A model generated the notes under the pieces. That model worked only from the letters and a program-made list of their open reading frames with translations, had not been told where the DNA came from and ran no database searches. This document shows, in pieces, positions 1-6,553 of a DNA stretch of 7,458 nucleotides. Made by a program: the position numbers and the translations under genes. Source of the stretch: Prevotella sp. (GTDB lineage: Bacteria; Bacteroidota; Bacteroidia; Bacteroidales; Bacteroidaceae); the NCBI GenBank assembly GCA_022511055.1, contig JAFLSH010000150.1, forward strand, positions 1-7,458. The letters run 5' to 3'. Every line of letters starts with the position of its first letter. Position 1 is the stretch's first letter.

Positions 1-103
1 ATAGTAGTGAAACAGGCAGAATGCCCCACACCCTCAACACCCCCGACACCCCGGGTGTCGGGGGTGTTGAGGGTGTGGGGCATTCTGCCTGATTACCTAC
101 TAT
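1..103. repeat. Very long near-perfect inverted repeat (giant hairpin)
   Basis: Bases 13-51 pair without mismatch with 53-91 around a single central base (C52), giving a 39-bp perfect stem with almost no loop. The symmetry continues outward about the same centre: 1-7 (ATAGTAG) pairs with 97-103 (CTACTAT) and 10-11 pairs with 93-94, with mismatches only at 8, 9 and 12. Neither side is followed by a T tract, so it is not a classical intrinsic terminator. One arm is almost all G and T, the other almost all C and A. It could be a transcription barrier, a palindromic mobile repeat or an assembly fold-back. The window starts exactly at its outer edge, so it may extend further left. Confidence 0.9.
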
Positions 104-200
104 ATAGATATACGCACATACGCGCGAGAATCTAAAGTAATTGCCAAGCATTTGCATCGCCTTTTGCCACGTTAGAGCAAAAAAAAATCGCAGCCGCCCC

Positions 201-233
201 AAAAAGTGGTTGGCGCAGAACGCTACCAACCAC
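201..233 (-). terminator. Leftward intrinsic terminator
   Basis: Bases 206-213 (GTGGTTGG) pair perfectly with 226-233 (CCAACCAC), and within the loop GCG 213-215 can alternatively pair with CGC 221-223. Read leftward, the stem runs directly into five T residues (A201-A205 on the plus strand). Read rightward there is no T tract, so the polarity is clearly minus-strand. A further T9 run (A179-A187 on plus) lies downstream on the minus strand but I see no good stem before it. Confidence 0.55.
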
Positions 234-257
234 AACGATTATAGATAAGTTGGGGAA

Positions 258-273
258 ATCTGCAATTGCAGAT
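258..273. repeat. Perfect 16-bp palindrome
   Basis: ATCTGCAATTGCAGAT is a perfect palindrome. It lies about 12 nt downstream of the inferred start of the leftward transcript, so it would form a 6-bp hairpin with an AATT loop at that RNA's 5' end. It could equally be an operator for a dimeric regulator. Confidence 0.6.
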
Positions 274-291
274 GAAAATGCTTATCGGTGG

Positions 292-323
292 CAAATATAG
301 TAAATGTTTCGCAAAAAAGCAAA
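292..323 (-). promoter_or_regulatory. Leftward Bacteroidetes-type promoter
   Basis: On the minus strand, TATATTTG (299-292) matches the -7 consensus TAnnTTTG exactly, and TTTG (323-320) matches the -33 box with a 20-bp spacer. Spacing and sequence parallel the trp promoter at 513-543. The region is AT-rich, so a chance match is possible, but exact match of both boxes at correct spacing together with a downstream terminator of the same polarity supports function. Confidence 0.45.
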
Positions 324-512
324 TATTTCAGTCAGAAATTTCCGATTTTAACATTGTGTGCGTTTACACAAACGCCGTTGCCAATCTGCCTCCCCTTTTT
401 TCCTTGATAGACAGTTCCTGTCGGAATGATAACGGAGGTGGTTATGGCGGGCTGGATTTGGTCGCCAAAAGTTATGTTTTTCCACAAATTCAGTAAAAAA
501 AGCAACAAAAAG

Positions 513-543
513 TTTGCAGATTCGGAGAAAATGTGTAATTTTG
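513..543 (+). promoter_or_regulatory. trp operon promoter (Bacteroidetes -33/-7 type)
   Basis: TTTG at 513-516 and TAATTTTG at 536-543 match both halves of the Bacteroidetes consensus (TTTG, then TAnnTTTG) with a 19-bp spacer. Transcription would start at roughly 548-552, giving about 25 nt of untranslated RNA before the leader peptide start at 574 and a terminated leader transcript of about 160 nt. It is the only strong rightward promoter seen before trpB, so it probably drives the whole operon. Confidence 0.75.
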
Positions 544-573
544 CAGCCAGAAATAACAAAAAAACAACCAACA

Positions 574-627
574 ATGACCCAATTTACAGCAAACTTCTGG
601 TGGTGGCGCTGCTCAAGATTCGAATAA
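574..627 (+). CDS. trpL: trp operon leader peptide with three tandem Trp codons
   Basis: The frame encodes 17 residues, MTQFTANFWWWRCSRFE, ending in TAA. Three consecutive TGG codons (598-606) occur in a 17-codon frame placed just downstream of a strong promoter and just upstream of alternative RNA hairpins; tryptophan is normally one of the rarest residues. The function known for such peptides is sensing: ribosomes stall at the Trp codons when charged tRNA-Trp is scarce. Placement fits this. A ribosome stalled at the Trp codons would cover strand 1 of the leader RNA, while one reaching the stop (625-627) would cover strand 2. The start has no Shine-Dalgarno sequence, only an A-rich leader as at the other genes here. 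The peptide itself probably has no function. Confidence 0.88.
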   Translation: MTQFTANFWWWRCSRFE

Positions 628-711
628 TCGTGAGAAGATAGCCGTATACACCCCCAGGAGGGATGCAAAGAGATAAAGAAAAGGTCTGTCGTTCTTGCGA
701 CAGACCTTTTT
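605..711 (+). promoter_or_regulatory. Ribosome-mediated transcription attenuator of the trp operon
   Basis: Three competing pairings can be drawn. Pause hairpin 1:2: 612-615 with 631-634 and 617-620 with 626-629, plus 605-607 with 641-643, beginning within the last Trp codon. Antiterminator 2:3: 628-636 with 692-700 (9 contiguous pairs including two G-U), 637-641 with 686-690, and 642-643 with 683-684, which is 16 pairs with only G691 and U685 bulged. Terminator 3:4: 683-691 with 698-706. Strand 3 is shared by 2:3 and 3:4, so these exclude each other, and strand 2 is shared by 1:2 and 2:3. Inferred logic: stalling at the Trp codons frees strand 2, the antiterminator forms and transcription enters trpB; completed translation to the stop at 625-627 masks strand 2 and the terminator forms. 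Confidence 0.82.
679..711 (+). terminator. Attenuator terminator (3:4 hairpin)
   Basis: GGTCTGTCG (683-691) pairs perfectly with CGACAGACC (698-706) around a 6-nt loop. The stem is extended by AAAA (679-682) against TTTT (707-710), and the T tract runs to 711. This is a textbook intrinsic terminator, but it sits 51 nt upstream of the first structural gene and after the leader peptide, so its role is conditional premature termination. It also lies inside the alternative antiterminator pairing. Confidence 0.88.
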
Positions 712-762
712 AAGTGGAAACAAAAGACAAGTGACAACTAAGGTATAAAAAACAACATTAAT

Positions 763-1965
763 ATGAGCTATTTTGTAGACAAAAATGGATTTTACGGGGA
801 GTTCGGCGGCGCCTACGTGCCGGAAATTCTCTATGCCACGGTCAGAAACCTGCAAGAGCAATACCTCGGCATCGTCGAGACGGCCGAGTTCAAGCAGGAG
901 TACCACCAACTGCTGAAAGACTACGTGGGGCGGCCCAGTCCGCTGTACTTTGCCAACCGAATGAGCCAGAAGTACGGCTGCCAGCTCTACCTGAAGCGCG
1001 AAGACCTGAACCACACGGGTGCGCACAAGATTAACAATACCATCGGCCAGATTCTGCTGGCCAAGAAGATGGGCAAGACACGCATCATCGCCGAGACGGG
1101 CGCAGGGCAGCACGGCGTGGCCACGGCCACGGTCTGCGCGCTGATGGGCATGCCGTGCGAGGTGTTCATGGGCGCTACCGATGTGGAGCGCCAGCACACC
1201 AACGTGGAGCGCATGAAGATGCTGGGAGCCAAGGTGCATCCAGTCAGAACGGGCAACATGACACTGAGCGATGCCTGCAGCGAAGCCATCCGCGACTGGT
1301 GCTGCCACCCCGCCGACACGTTCTACATCGTCGGGTCCACCATGGGGCCGCACCCCTACCCAGACCTCGTTGCCCGCATGCAGAGCGTCATCTCTGAGGA
1401 AATCAAGTGGCAGCTGCAAGAGAAGGTGGGGCGTGACTATCCCGACTACCTCATTGCCTGCATCGGCGGCGGCTCTAACGCGGCCGGCACCATCTACCAC
1501 TACGTCGATGACGAGCGGGTCAGAATCGTGCTGGCCGAGGCCGGCGGACACGGCTGGCAGACCGACCACACGGCCGCTACCATCCACAAGGGTACAACGG
1601 GCATTCTGCACGGAGCCAAGATGCTGGTCATGCAGAACGAAGACGGCCAGATAGAAGAGGCGTTCACCATCTCGGCCGGCCTCGACTATCCCGGCGTGGG
1701 GCCCATGCACTGCAACATGGCGAAGCAGGGGCGCTCGCAGGTGCTGAGCATCAATGATGATGAGGCCATCCGCGGCGGCTACGAGCTGACACGCATGGAA
1801 GGCATCATCCCCGCCATCGAGTCGGCCCACGCCGTTGCCGCCCTCTCGAAGCTGCAGTTCAAGCCCGAAGACGTGGTGGTGCTGACCGTCAGCGGCCGGG
1901 GCGACAAGGATGTGGAGACCTACCTGAACAACAAGGAAATGGCAGGCGAATACGGACAATTCTAA
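763..1965 (+). CDS. trpB: Tryptophan synthase beta subunit
   Basis: This 400-residue PLP enzyme joins indole (channelled from TrpA) with serine to make tryptophan, as the beta2 core of the alpha2beta2 complex in the cytoplasm. The PLP Schiff-base lysine is K89 in HTGAHKINN, and the catalytic loop ETGAGQHG (111-118) holds E111. GGGSNA (235-240) binds the PLP phosphate. D307 in SAGLDYPGVGP and the C-terminal SGRGDKD with S377 complete the active site. Length and motifs are those of the standard TrpB1 class that works with TrpA, not the longer TrpB2. It is the first structural gene, 51 nt after the attenuator terminator, and is separated from its partner trpA by the whole operon. The start ATG follows an A-rich leader with a weak TAAGG. 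A 488-codon frame on the opposite strand over this gene is a codon-bias shadow. Confidence 0.97.
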   Translation: MSYFVDKNGFYGEFGGAYVPEILYATVRNLQEQYLGIVETAEFKQEYHQLLKDYVGRPSPLYFANRMSQKYGCQLYLKREDLNHTGAHKINNTIGQILLAKKMGKTRIIAETGAGQHGVATATVCALMGMPCEVFMGATDVERQHTNVERMKMLGAKVHPVRTGNMTLSDACSEAIRDWCCHPADTFYIVGSTMGPHPYPDLVARMQSVISEEIKWQLQEKVGRDYPDYLIACIGGGSNAAGTIYHYVDDERVRIVLAEAGGHGWQTDHTAATIHKGTTGILHGAKMLVMQNEDGQIEEAFTISAGLDYPGVGPMHCNMAKQGRSQVLSINDDEAIRGGYELTRMEGIIPAIESAHAVAALSKLQFKPEDVVVLTVSGRGDKDVETYLNNKEMAGEYGQF

Positions 1966-1980
1966 ACGAGAGGGAAAGAC

Positions 1981-3396
1981 ATGACTACTTTCAACTACAC
2001 CACCCGCAGCAAGACCGTTCTGGCCGACCTCTATACCCCCGTGGGTGTCTACATGCGGCTGCGCGACCTCTATCCGCAATCGGCGCTGATGGAGAGTTCA
2101 GACTATCACGAACAGAGCAACTCGCGCTCGTTCATCGGTGTCAACCCCATAGCCTCGGTGGCCATCGGCCACGGCACGGCCACCGTCACCTACCCTGATG
2201 GCAGCACGTTCCAGCACGAAGTGAACAAAGACTACCGTTCAGACAAGGCCATCCACGCCCTGATAGACCACATCTGCGTAGAGGGAGCCGATGCACAGGC
2301 CGTCGGGCTGTTCGGCTACACCTCGTTCAATGCGGTCCGCTACTTTGAAGACATTCCCGTGAAAGACGAGACACAGGAACGGAACGATGCGCCCGATGTG
2401 CTTTACATCCTGTACAAGACCGTGATTGTGTTTGACCATCACAACAACCAGCTGAAGATTGTGGCGCTGGCCGCCGCCGGAAGCCCGGAAGACGGCGAGT
2501 GCCCGGAAATCACCCAGATATACAAGGCCATGAACCGCGCCAACGTGCAAGCCTACGATTTCCATCCCGTGGGCGAGGTGACCAGCCCGCTGACAGACGA
2601 AGAACACAAGGCCAACATCCGCCGGGGCATCAGGCACTGCCTGCGGGGTGATGTGTTCCAGATAGTGCTGTCGCGCCGCTTCATCCAGCACTACGAAGGC
2701 GATGACTTCAAGCTCTACCGCGCCCTGCGCAGCATCAACCCGTCGCCCTATCTGTTCTACTTCGACTTCGGCGGCTTCCGCATCTTCGGCTCGTCGCCCG
2801 AGACCCACTGCCGCATCGAGGGGCGGAAGGCATACATAGACCCCATCGCCGGCACTACCAGGCGCACGGGCGATGCCGAGGCCGACCGCCGGGGAGCGGA
2901 GTTCCTGAGGCAAGACCCGAAGGAGAATGCCGAGCATGTGATGCTGGTTGACCTGGCGCGCAACGACCTGAGCCGCAACTGCCACGGCGTGAAGGTCGAC
3001 TACTACAAAGACATCCAGTACTACTCGCACGTCATACACCTGGTGAGCCGTGTCAGCGGAGAGCTTGACGAGGGAGCCGACCCTATCAAGGCGTTCATCG
3101 ACACGTTCCCCGCCGGTACGCTCTCCGGCGCGCCGAAGGTGCGCGCCATGCAGCTCATATCGGAGTACGAGCCGCACAACCGCGGTGCTTACGGCGGCTG
3201 CATCGGTGTCATCGGCTTAGATGGCTCGCTCAACCAGGCCATCACCATCCGCACCTTTGTCTCGCGCAACGGCGAGCTGTGGTTTCAGGCCGGCGGCGGC
3301 ATCGTGGCCAAGAGCAACGAAGAGTACGAGCTGCAAGAAGTGAACAACAAGCTCGGTGCCCTGCGCCGTGCCATCCTGCTGGCAGAGAAGATGTAA
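1981..3396 (+). CDS. trpE: Anthranilate synthase component I
   Basis: TrpE (471 residues) converts chorismate to anthranilate using ammonia delivered by TrpG, the committed step of the pathway. The N-terminal domain carries LMES (36-39), which corresponds to the LLES feedback motif, and NPSPY (253-257) forms the other side of the Trp pocket, so allosteric inhibition by tryptophan is expected. The chorismate-binding domain shows SSPE (271-274), DPIAGTTRR (287-295), ENAEHVMLVDLARND (315-329), FPAGTLSGAPK (376-386) and QAGGGIVAKS (436-445). The Trp-pocket motifs and the neighbouring trpG and trpD favour TrpE over PabB or isochorismate synthase. It starts 15 nt after trpB, with a purine-rich GAGAGGGAAAG just upstream. 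It is a separate gene, not a TrpE-G fusion. Confidence 0.97.
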   Translation: MTTFNYTTRSKTVLADLYTPVGVYMRLRDLYPQSALMESSDYHEQSNSRSFIGVNPIASVAIGHGTATVTYPDGSTFQHEVNKDYRSDKAIHALIDHICVEGADAQAVGLFGYTSFNAVRYFEDIPVKDETQERNDAPDVLYILYKTVIVFDHHNNQLKIVALAAAGSPEDGECPEITQIYKAMNRANVQAYDFHPVGEVTSPLTDEEHKANIRRGIRHCLRGDVFQIVLSRRFIQHYEGDDFKLYRALRSINPSPYLFYFDFGGFRIFGSSPETHCRIEGRKAYIDPIAGTTRRTGDAEADRRGAEFLRQDPKENAEHVMLVDLARNDLSRNCHGVKVDYYKDIQYYSHVIHLVSRVSGELDEGADPIKAFIDTFPAGTLSGAPKVRAMQLISEYEPHNRGAYGGCIGVIGLDGSLNQAITIRTFVSRNGELWFQAGGGIVAKSNEEYELQEVNNKLGALRRAILLAEKM

Positions 3397-3423
3397 CGTA
3401 AACCCAAAAGTCAGAAAGAAAAA

Positions 3424-3990
<567 letters not shown>

Positions 3991-4026
3991 GAAGTGAAAA
4001 CATTGATAATAAAAAATTTGATAACT

Positions 4027-5037
4027 ATGGCACAGACTATGAAAGATATCCTCAATCGAATGCTTAACCATGAGGAATTGTCGCGTGAGGAGATGAAGCA
4101 GATACTGATTGGTATCACCCAGAGCGAATATCCCACAGAGCAGATTACCGCCCTGCTGACCGCCCTGCAAATGCGCGGCGTGACCGTCGATGAGCTGCTG
4201 GGCTTCCGCGATGGCATTCTGGAAACTGGCGTTCCGGCCATCCTGAATGCCGACCGCTACATTGATGTCGTGGGCACTGGCGGCGACAGAAAGAACACGT
4301 TCAACATATCGACAACGGCATGCTTTGTCATTGCCGGCGCAGGCTACAAGGTGGCTAAGCACGGCAACTACGCAGCCACGTCGACATCGGGCGCAAGCAA
4401 CGTCATTGCCAACCACGGGGTCATGTTCACCAGCGACATCGACAAGCTGAATCGCTCGCTCAACGAGGCGGGCATCGTCTACCTGCATGCCCAGCTCTTT
4501 GCCCGGGCCATGAAGTTCGTAGGCCCCATCCGCAAAGCCCTGCAATTTCCAACCATCTTCAACCTGCTCGGCCCGCTGGTCAATCCCAGCCAGCCGCAGT
4601 GCCAGTTGCTCGGCGTGGCCAACCTTGACCAGATGCGCCTCTACACGCAGGTATATCAGAAGATTGGCATCGACTATGGCATCGTAAACTCCATTGATGG
4701 CTATGATGAAATTTCGCTGACTGGCGACTTCAAGGTAACAACCAACCAGTATGAGCGCATCTTCAAGCCGGCCGACCTCGGCTTCGAGATTGCCAAGCCC
4801 GAAGAGCTGGTCGGCGGAGCTACTGAGGAAGAGGCCAAACACATTTTCGATGCCGTGCTGGAGAATCGGGCTCTGCCTGCCCAGAAGAATATCGTGCTGG
4901 CCAACGCCGCTTTCGGCATTCAGGTGCTGGAGCGGGGGCAGAAGACCATCGAGGAGTGCATTGACATTGCCCGCGAGAGCATCGACAGCGGCAGCGCCTT
5001 GCGTACCTTCAAGAAGTTCGTCGAACTAAACTCGTAA
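4027..5037 (+). CDS. trpD: Anthranilate phosphoribosyltransferase
   Basis: TrpD transfers phosphoribose from PRPP to anthranilate, giving phosphoribosyl-anthranilate. With the chosen ATG it is 336 residues, normal for the family. GTGGD (83-87) and KHGN (111-114) form the PRPP and metal site, R169 in GPIRKAL matches the anthranilate-binding arginine, FNLLGPLVNP (178-187) and DGYDEIS (224-230) follow in family order. KHGN is followed by Y where many bacterial TrpD have R; I take this as lineage variation, not damage. The frame is open back to a GTG at 3994, but the extra residues lack family character. ATG 4027 precedes MAQTMKDIL; ATG 4039 (MKDIL) is an equally plausible start, closer to family N termini. 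The gap after trpG is 36 nt. Confidence 0.94.
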   Translation: MAQTMKDILNRMLNHEELSREEMKQILIGITQSEYPTEQITALLTALQMRGVTVDELLGFRDGILETGVPAILNADRYIDVVGTGGDRKNTFNISTTACFVIAGAGYKVAKHGNYAATSTSGASNVIANHGVMFTSDIDKLNRSLNEAGIVYLHAQLFARAMKFVGPIRKALQFPTIFNLLGPLVNPSQPQCQLLGVANLDQMRLYTQVYQKIGIDYGIVNSIDGYDEISLTGDFKVTTNQYERIFKPADLGFEIAKPEELVGGATEEEAKHIFDAVLENRALPAQKNIVLANAAFGIQVLERGQKTIEECIDIARESIDSGSALRTFKKFVELNS

Positions 5038-5042
5038 CACCC

Positions 5043-5846
5043 ATGCCAAAAGACATCTTAGAAGAAATCGTAGCCCACAAGCGGCTGGAAGTGGAGCGCT
5101 TCAAACAGCAGCTCGGCGAGCAGGAAATTCACCGCCGGGTAGAAGCCATGCTCGACAGCCCTGTAGCCTCCATGGCGCAGGCGCTGAGAAACTCTGACAC
5201 GGGCATTATTGCCGAGTTCAAACGGCGCTCACCATCGAAAGGGTGGATAAAGGAAAGCGGGCGAGCCGAGGAAATCCCCTTGGCCTATCAGCAGAACGGC
5301 GCTGCCGCCCTGAGCATCCTGACCGATGAGCATTACTTTGGCGGTCGTGATGAGTTTATCAGCACGGCCCGCCAAGCCGGAGTCAGCATACCCGTGCTGT
5401 ACAAGAACTTCGTCATCGATGAGTATCAGCTCTTTCAGGCCCGCCTCTGTGGGGCTTCGGCGGTGCTGCTGATTGCCGCTGACCTGACACGCCGTGAGTG
5501 TTCGGCACTCCTACGCACAGCGCACGAACTGGGGCTCGAAGTGCTGCTCGAAATGCACAGCGAGCCAGAACTGGAATATGCCGAGCTGCAGCCCGACCTC
5601 TGCGGCATCAACAATCGCAACCTCGGCTCATTCGTCACTGATGTGCAGAACTCTTATCGGCTGGCAGAGCTGTTGCCGCCGGAGGCTGTTAAGGTCAGCG
5701 AAAGCGGCATTTCGAAACCGCAGACAGTCCGCGAGCTGCGCCAGGCCGGTTTCCGCGGCTTCCTTATCGGCGAGACGTTCATGAAGACACCCGACCCGGG
5801 GCAGGCACTGCGTGAGTTCATCAACGAGATACAAATGGGCGCATAG
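5043..5846 (+). CDS. trpC: Indole-3-glycerol-phosphate synthase
   Basis: This 267-residue TIM-barrel enzyme decarboxylates and closes CdRP to indole-3-glycerol phosphate, the substrate of TrpA. The active site is complete: E58 and K60 in IIAEFKRRSPSKG (55-67), K121 in VLYKNF, E170 in VLLEMHSEPEL, N191 in GINNRNL, and E220/S221 in SESGIS. IGETFM (242-247) is the phosphate-binding end of the barrel. It is stand-alone, not fused to trpF as in E. coli. Only 5 nt separate it from the trpD stop, the tightest junction in the operon, which suggests translational coupling; there is no recognisable Shine-Dalgarno sequence in the gap. Confidence 0.96.
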   Translation: MPKDILEEIVAHKRLEVERFKQQLGEQEIHRRVEAMLDSPVASMAQALRNSDTGIIAEFKRRSPSKGWIKESGRAEEIPLAYQQNGAAALSILTDEHYFGGRDEFISTARQAGVSIPVLYKNFVIDEYQLFQARLCGASAVLLIAADLTRRECSALLRTAHELGLEVLLEMHSEPELEYAELQPDLCGINNRNLGSFVTDVQNSYRLAELLPPEAVKVSESGISKPQTVRELRQAGFRGFLIGETFMKTPDPGQALREFINEIQMGA

Positions 5847-5874
5847 CCCGCTTTACAGAAAAAGAACAACAACC

Positions 5875-6516
5875 ATGATTGTCAAGGTCTGTGGCATGCG
5901 TGAGCCCGACAACATTCGCGCCGTAGAGCAACTGGGGGCAGACTGGCTCGGCTTCATTTTCTGGCCGAAAAGCAGCCGCTATGTTGCCGCCGTTCCCGAC
6001 TATCTCCCGCTGAAGGCAAAGCGCGTTGGCGTGTTTGTCAATGCGCCTGTCGACTGTGTGCTTCAGCACGTTGAGGGCTATGGCCTCCACTTCGTGCAGC
6101 TGCATGGTCATGAAACACCCCAGTATGTTCAAGAATTACGGAGCAGGTGCAACGTTGGTCTCATAAAAGCCATCAGCGTTAGCAGCCAGGCTGATGTCAT
6201 GGTCAGCAAGGACTATGAAGGGCTGGTAGACTATTTCCTTTTCGACACCAAGTGCAAGACGGTGGGCGGCAGTGGTGAGCATTTCGACTGGAGTGTACTC
6301 ACGGCCTACAAGGGGAACACTCCTTTTCTGCTTAGCGGCGGCATTGGCCCCGGCGATACGGCCCGTCTGCAAGCCTTCTGCCACCCGAGATGCATAGGCA
6401 TTGACTTGAATTCACGTTTTGAACTCTCTCCCGCACTCAAAGATGCAAATCTCCTCCAGACATTTGTCGCTGCTTACAGGAATCACACCCAAAGCGCGCC
6501 AACAACAGGAGTCTGA
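5875..6516 (+). CDS. trpF: Phosphoribosylanthranilate isomerase
   Basis: TrpF performs the Amadori rearrangement of phosphoribosyl-anthranilate to CdRP. At 213 residues it is a single-domain barrel of normal length. KVCGM (4-8) carries the general base C6, and D124 in LFDT (122-125) is the general acid. FIFWPKSSR (27-35), VQLHG (74-78), GGSGEHFDW (131-139), LSGGI (153-157) and GIDLNSRFE (175-183) follow the family pattern; NSR replaces the more usual SSG at the phosphate site. The frame is open upstream into trpC (to 5812), but family proteins begin at the KVCGM strand, so ATG 5875 (MIVKVCGM) is chosen. It begins 28 nt after trpC behind an A-rich leader. The last ten or so residues (from NHTQS) look like an unconserved tail. 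Confidence 0.95.
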   Translation: MIVKVCGMREPDNIRAVEQLGADWLGFIFWPKSSRYVAAVPDYLPLKAKRVGVFVNAPVDCVLQHVEGYGLHFVQLHGHETPQYVQELRSRCNVGLIKAISVSSQADVMVSKDYEGLVDYFLFDTKCKTVGGSGEHFDWSVLTAYKGNTPFLLSGGIGPGDTARLQAFCHPRCIGIDLNSRFELSPALKDANLLQTFVAAYRNHTQSAPTTGV

Positions 6517-6553
6517 CAAACCAATCCCCATAAAATAAACAAAAAAAACAGCA

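Larger units (their letters stand above)
201..285 (-). ncRNA. Candidate small RNA of about 85 nt, divergent from the trp operon
   Basis: A minus-strand Bacteroidetes promoter at 323-292 should start RNA near base 285, and a minus-strand intrinsic terminator ends near 201. In between, the predicted RNA has a 5' hairpin from the palindrome 258-273 (6-bp stem, AATT loop). No ATG-started frame lies between the inferred start and the terminator, which argues against a leader peptide. The boundaries are inferred from the promoter and terminator only. I do not recognise the family. The alternative is an attenuated 5' leader of a gene lying left of the window, but the giant palindrome in between makes that less likely. 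Confidence 0.35.
104..512. other. Intergenic region with no convincing protein gene
   Basis: This AT-rich stretch lies between the giant palindrome and the trp promoter. Short open frames on both strands lack similarity to anything I recognise, show no gene-like codon use and have no supporting start context. What it does hold is a leftward promoter, palindrome and terminator at 201-323 (listed separately) and a run of small inverted repeats: 325-329/335-339 (ATTTC/GAAAT), 360-365/370-375 (GCGTTT/AAACGC), 410-414/418-422 (GACAG/CTGTC), 429-433/441-445 (ATAAC/GTTAT) and 457-461/465-469 (TTTGG/CCAAA). A T6 run at 396-401 is not preceded by a good stem. Confidence 0.6.

Noticed and set aside
1..103. 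CRISPR array or tandem repeat
   Set aside because: Only one palindromic unit is present, with no repeat-spacer periodicity.
266..496. A 76-codon plus-strand frame in the intergenic region
   Set aside because: No promoter precedes it, its composition is not gene-like, and it overlaps opposing regulatory signals.
426..641. A 71-codon plus-strand frame overlapping the trp promoter and leader peptide
   Set aside because: It runs through a strong promoter and out of frame across trpL, has lysine/asparagine-rich AT-driven composition and no upstream promoter.
574..711. TRAP-binding site or T-box as the trp leader mechanism
   Set aside because: There is no series of spaced GAG/UAG triplets as needed for TRAP, and no T-box motif or specifier hairpin; the tandem Trp codons with competing stems explain the leader fully.
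663..713. A 16-codon frame (MQRDKEKVCRSCDRPF) directly after AGGAGGG, running through the terminator hairpin
   Set aside because: The Shine-Dalgarno-like run touches the ATG with no spacer, so it cannot act as a normal ribosome site, and the frame simply reads the terminator stem. Worth a glance only if the AGGAGG proves conserved.
332..737. Hydrophobic-looking minus-strand frames of 80 and 129 codons upstream of trpB
   Set aside because: The leucine/phenylalanine runs come from poly-A stretches read in antisense, and the frames cross the trp promoter and leader.
613..2079. A 488-codon open frame on the minus strand opposite trpB
   Set aside because: It is fully antisense to an unmistakable trpB, has low-complexity His/Val/Gly-rich sequence typical of frames opposite GC-biased codons, and runs into the attenuator.
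2239..3177. A 312-codon minus-strand frame opposite trpE
   Set aside because: This is also a codon-bias shadow of a confident gene, with no family motifs.
3994..4026. Upstream GTG start adding 11 residues to TrpD
   Set aside because: The added residues do not resemble TrpD N termini, and ATG starts at 4027 or 4039 fit the family length.
5812..5874. Extended TrpF start overlapping the end of trpC
   Set aside because: Family proteins begin just before the KVCGM strand, which ATG 5875 provides; the extension is only trpC sequence in another frame.
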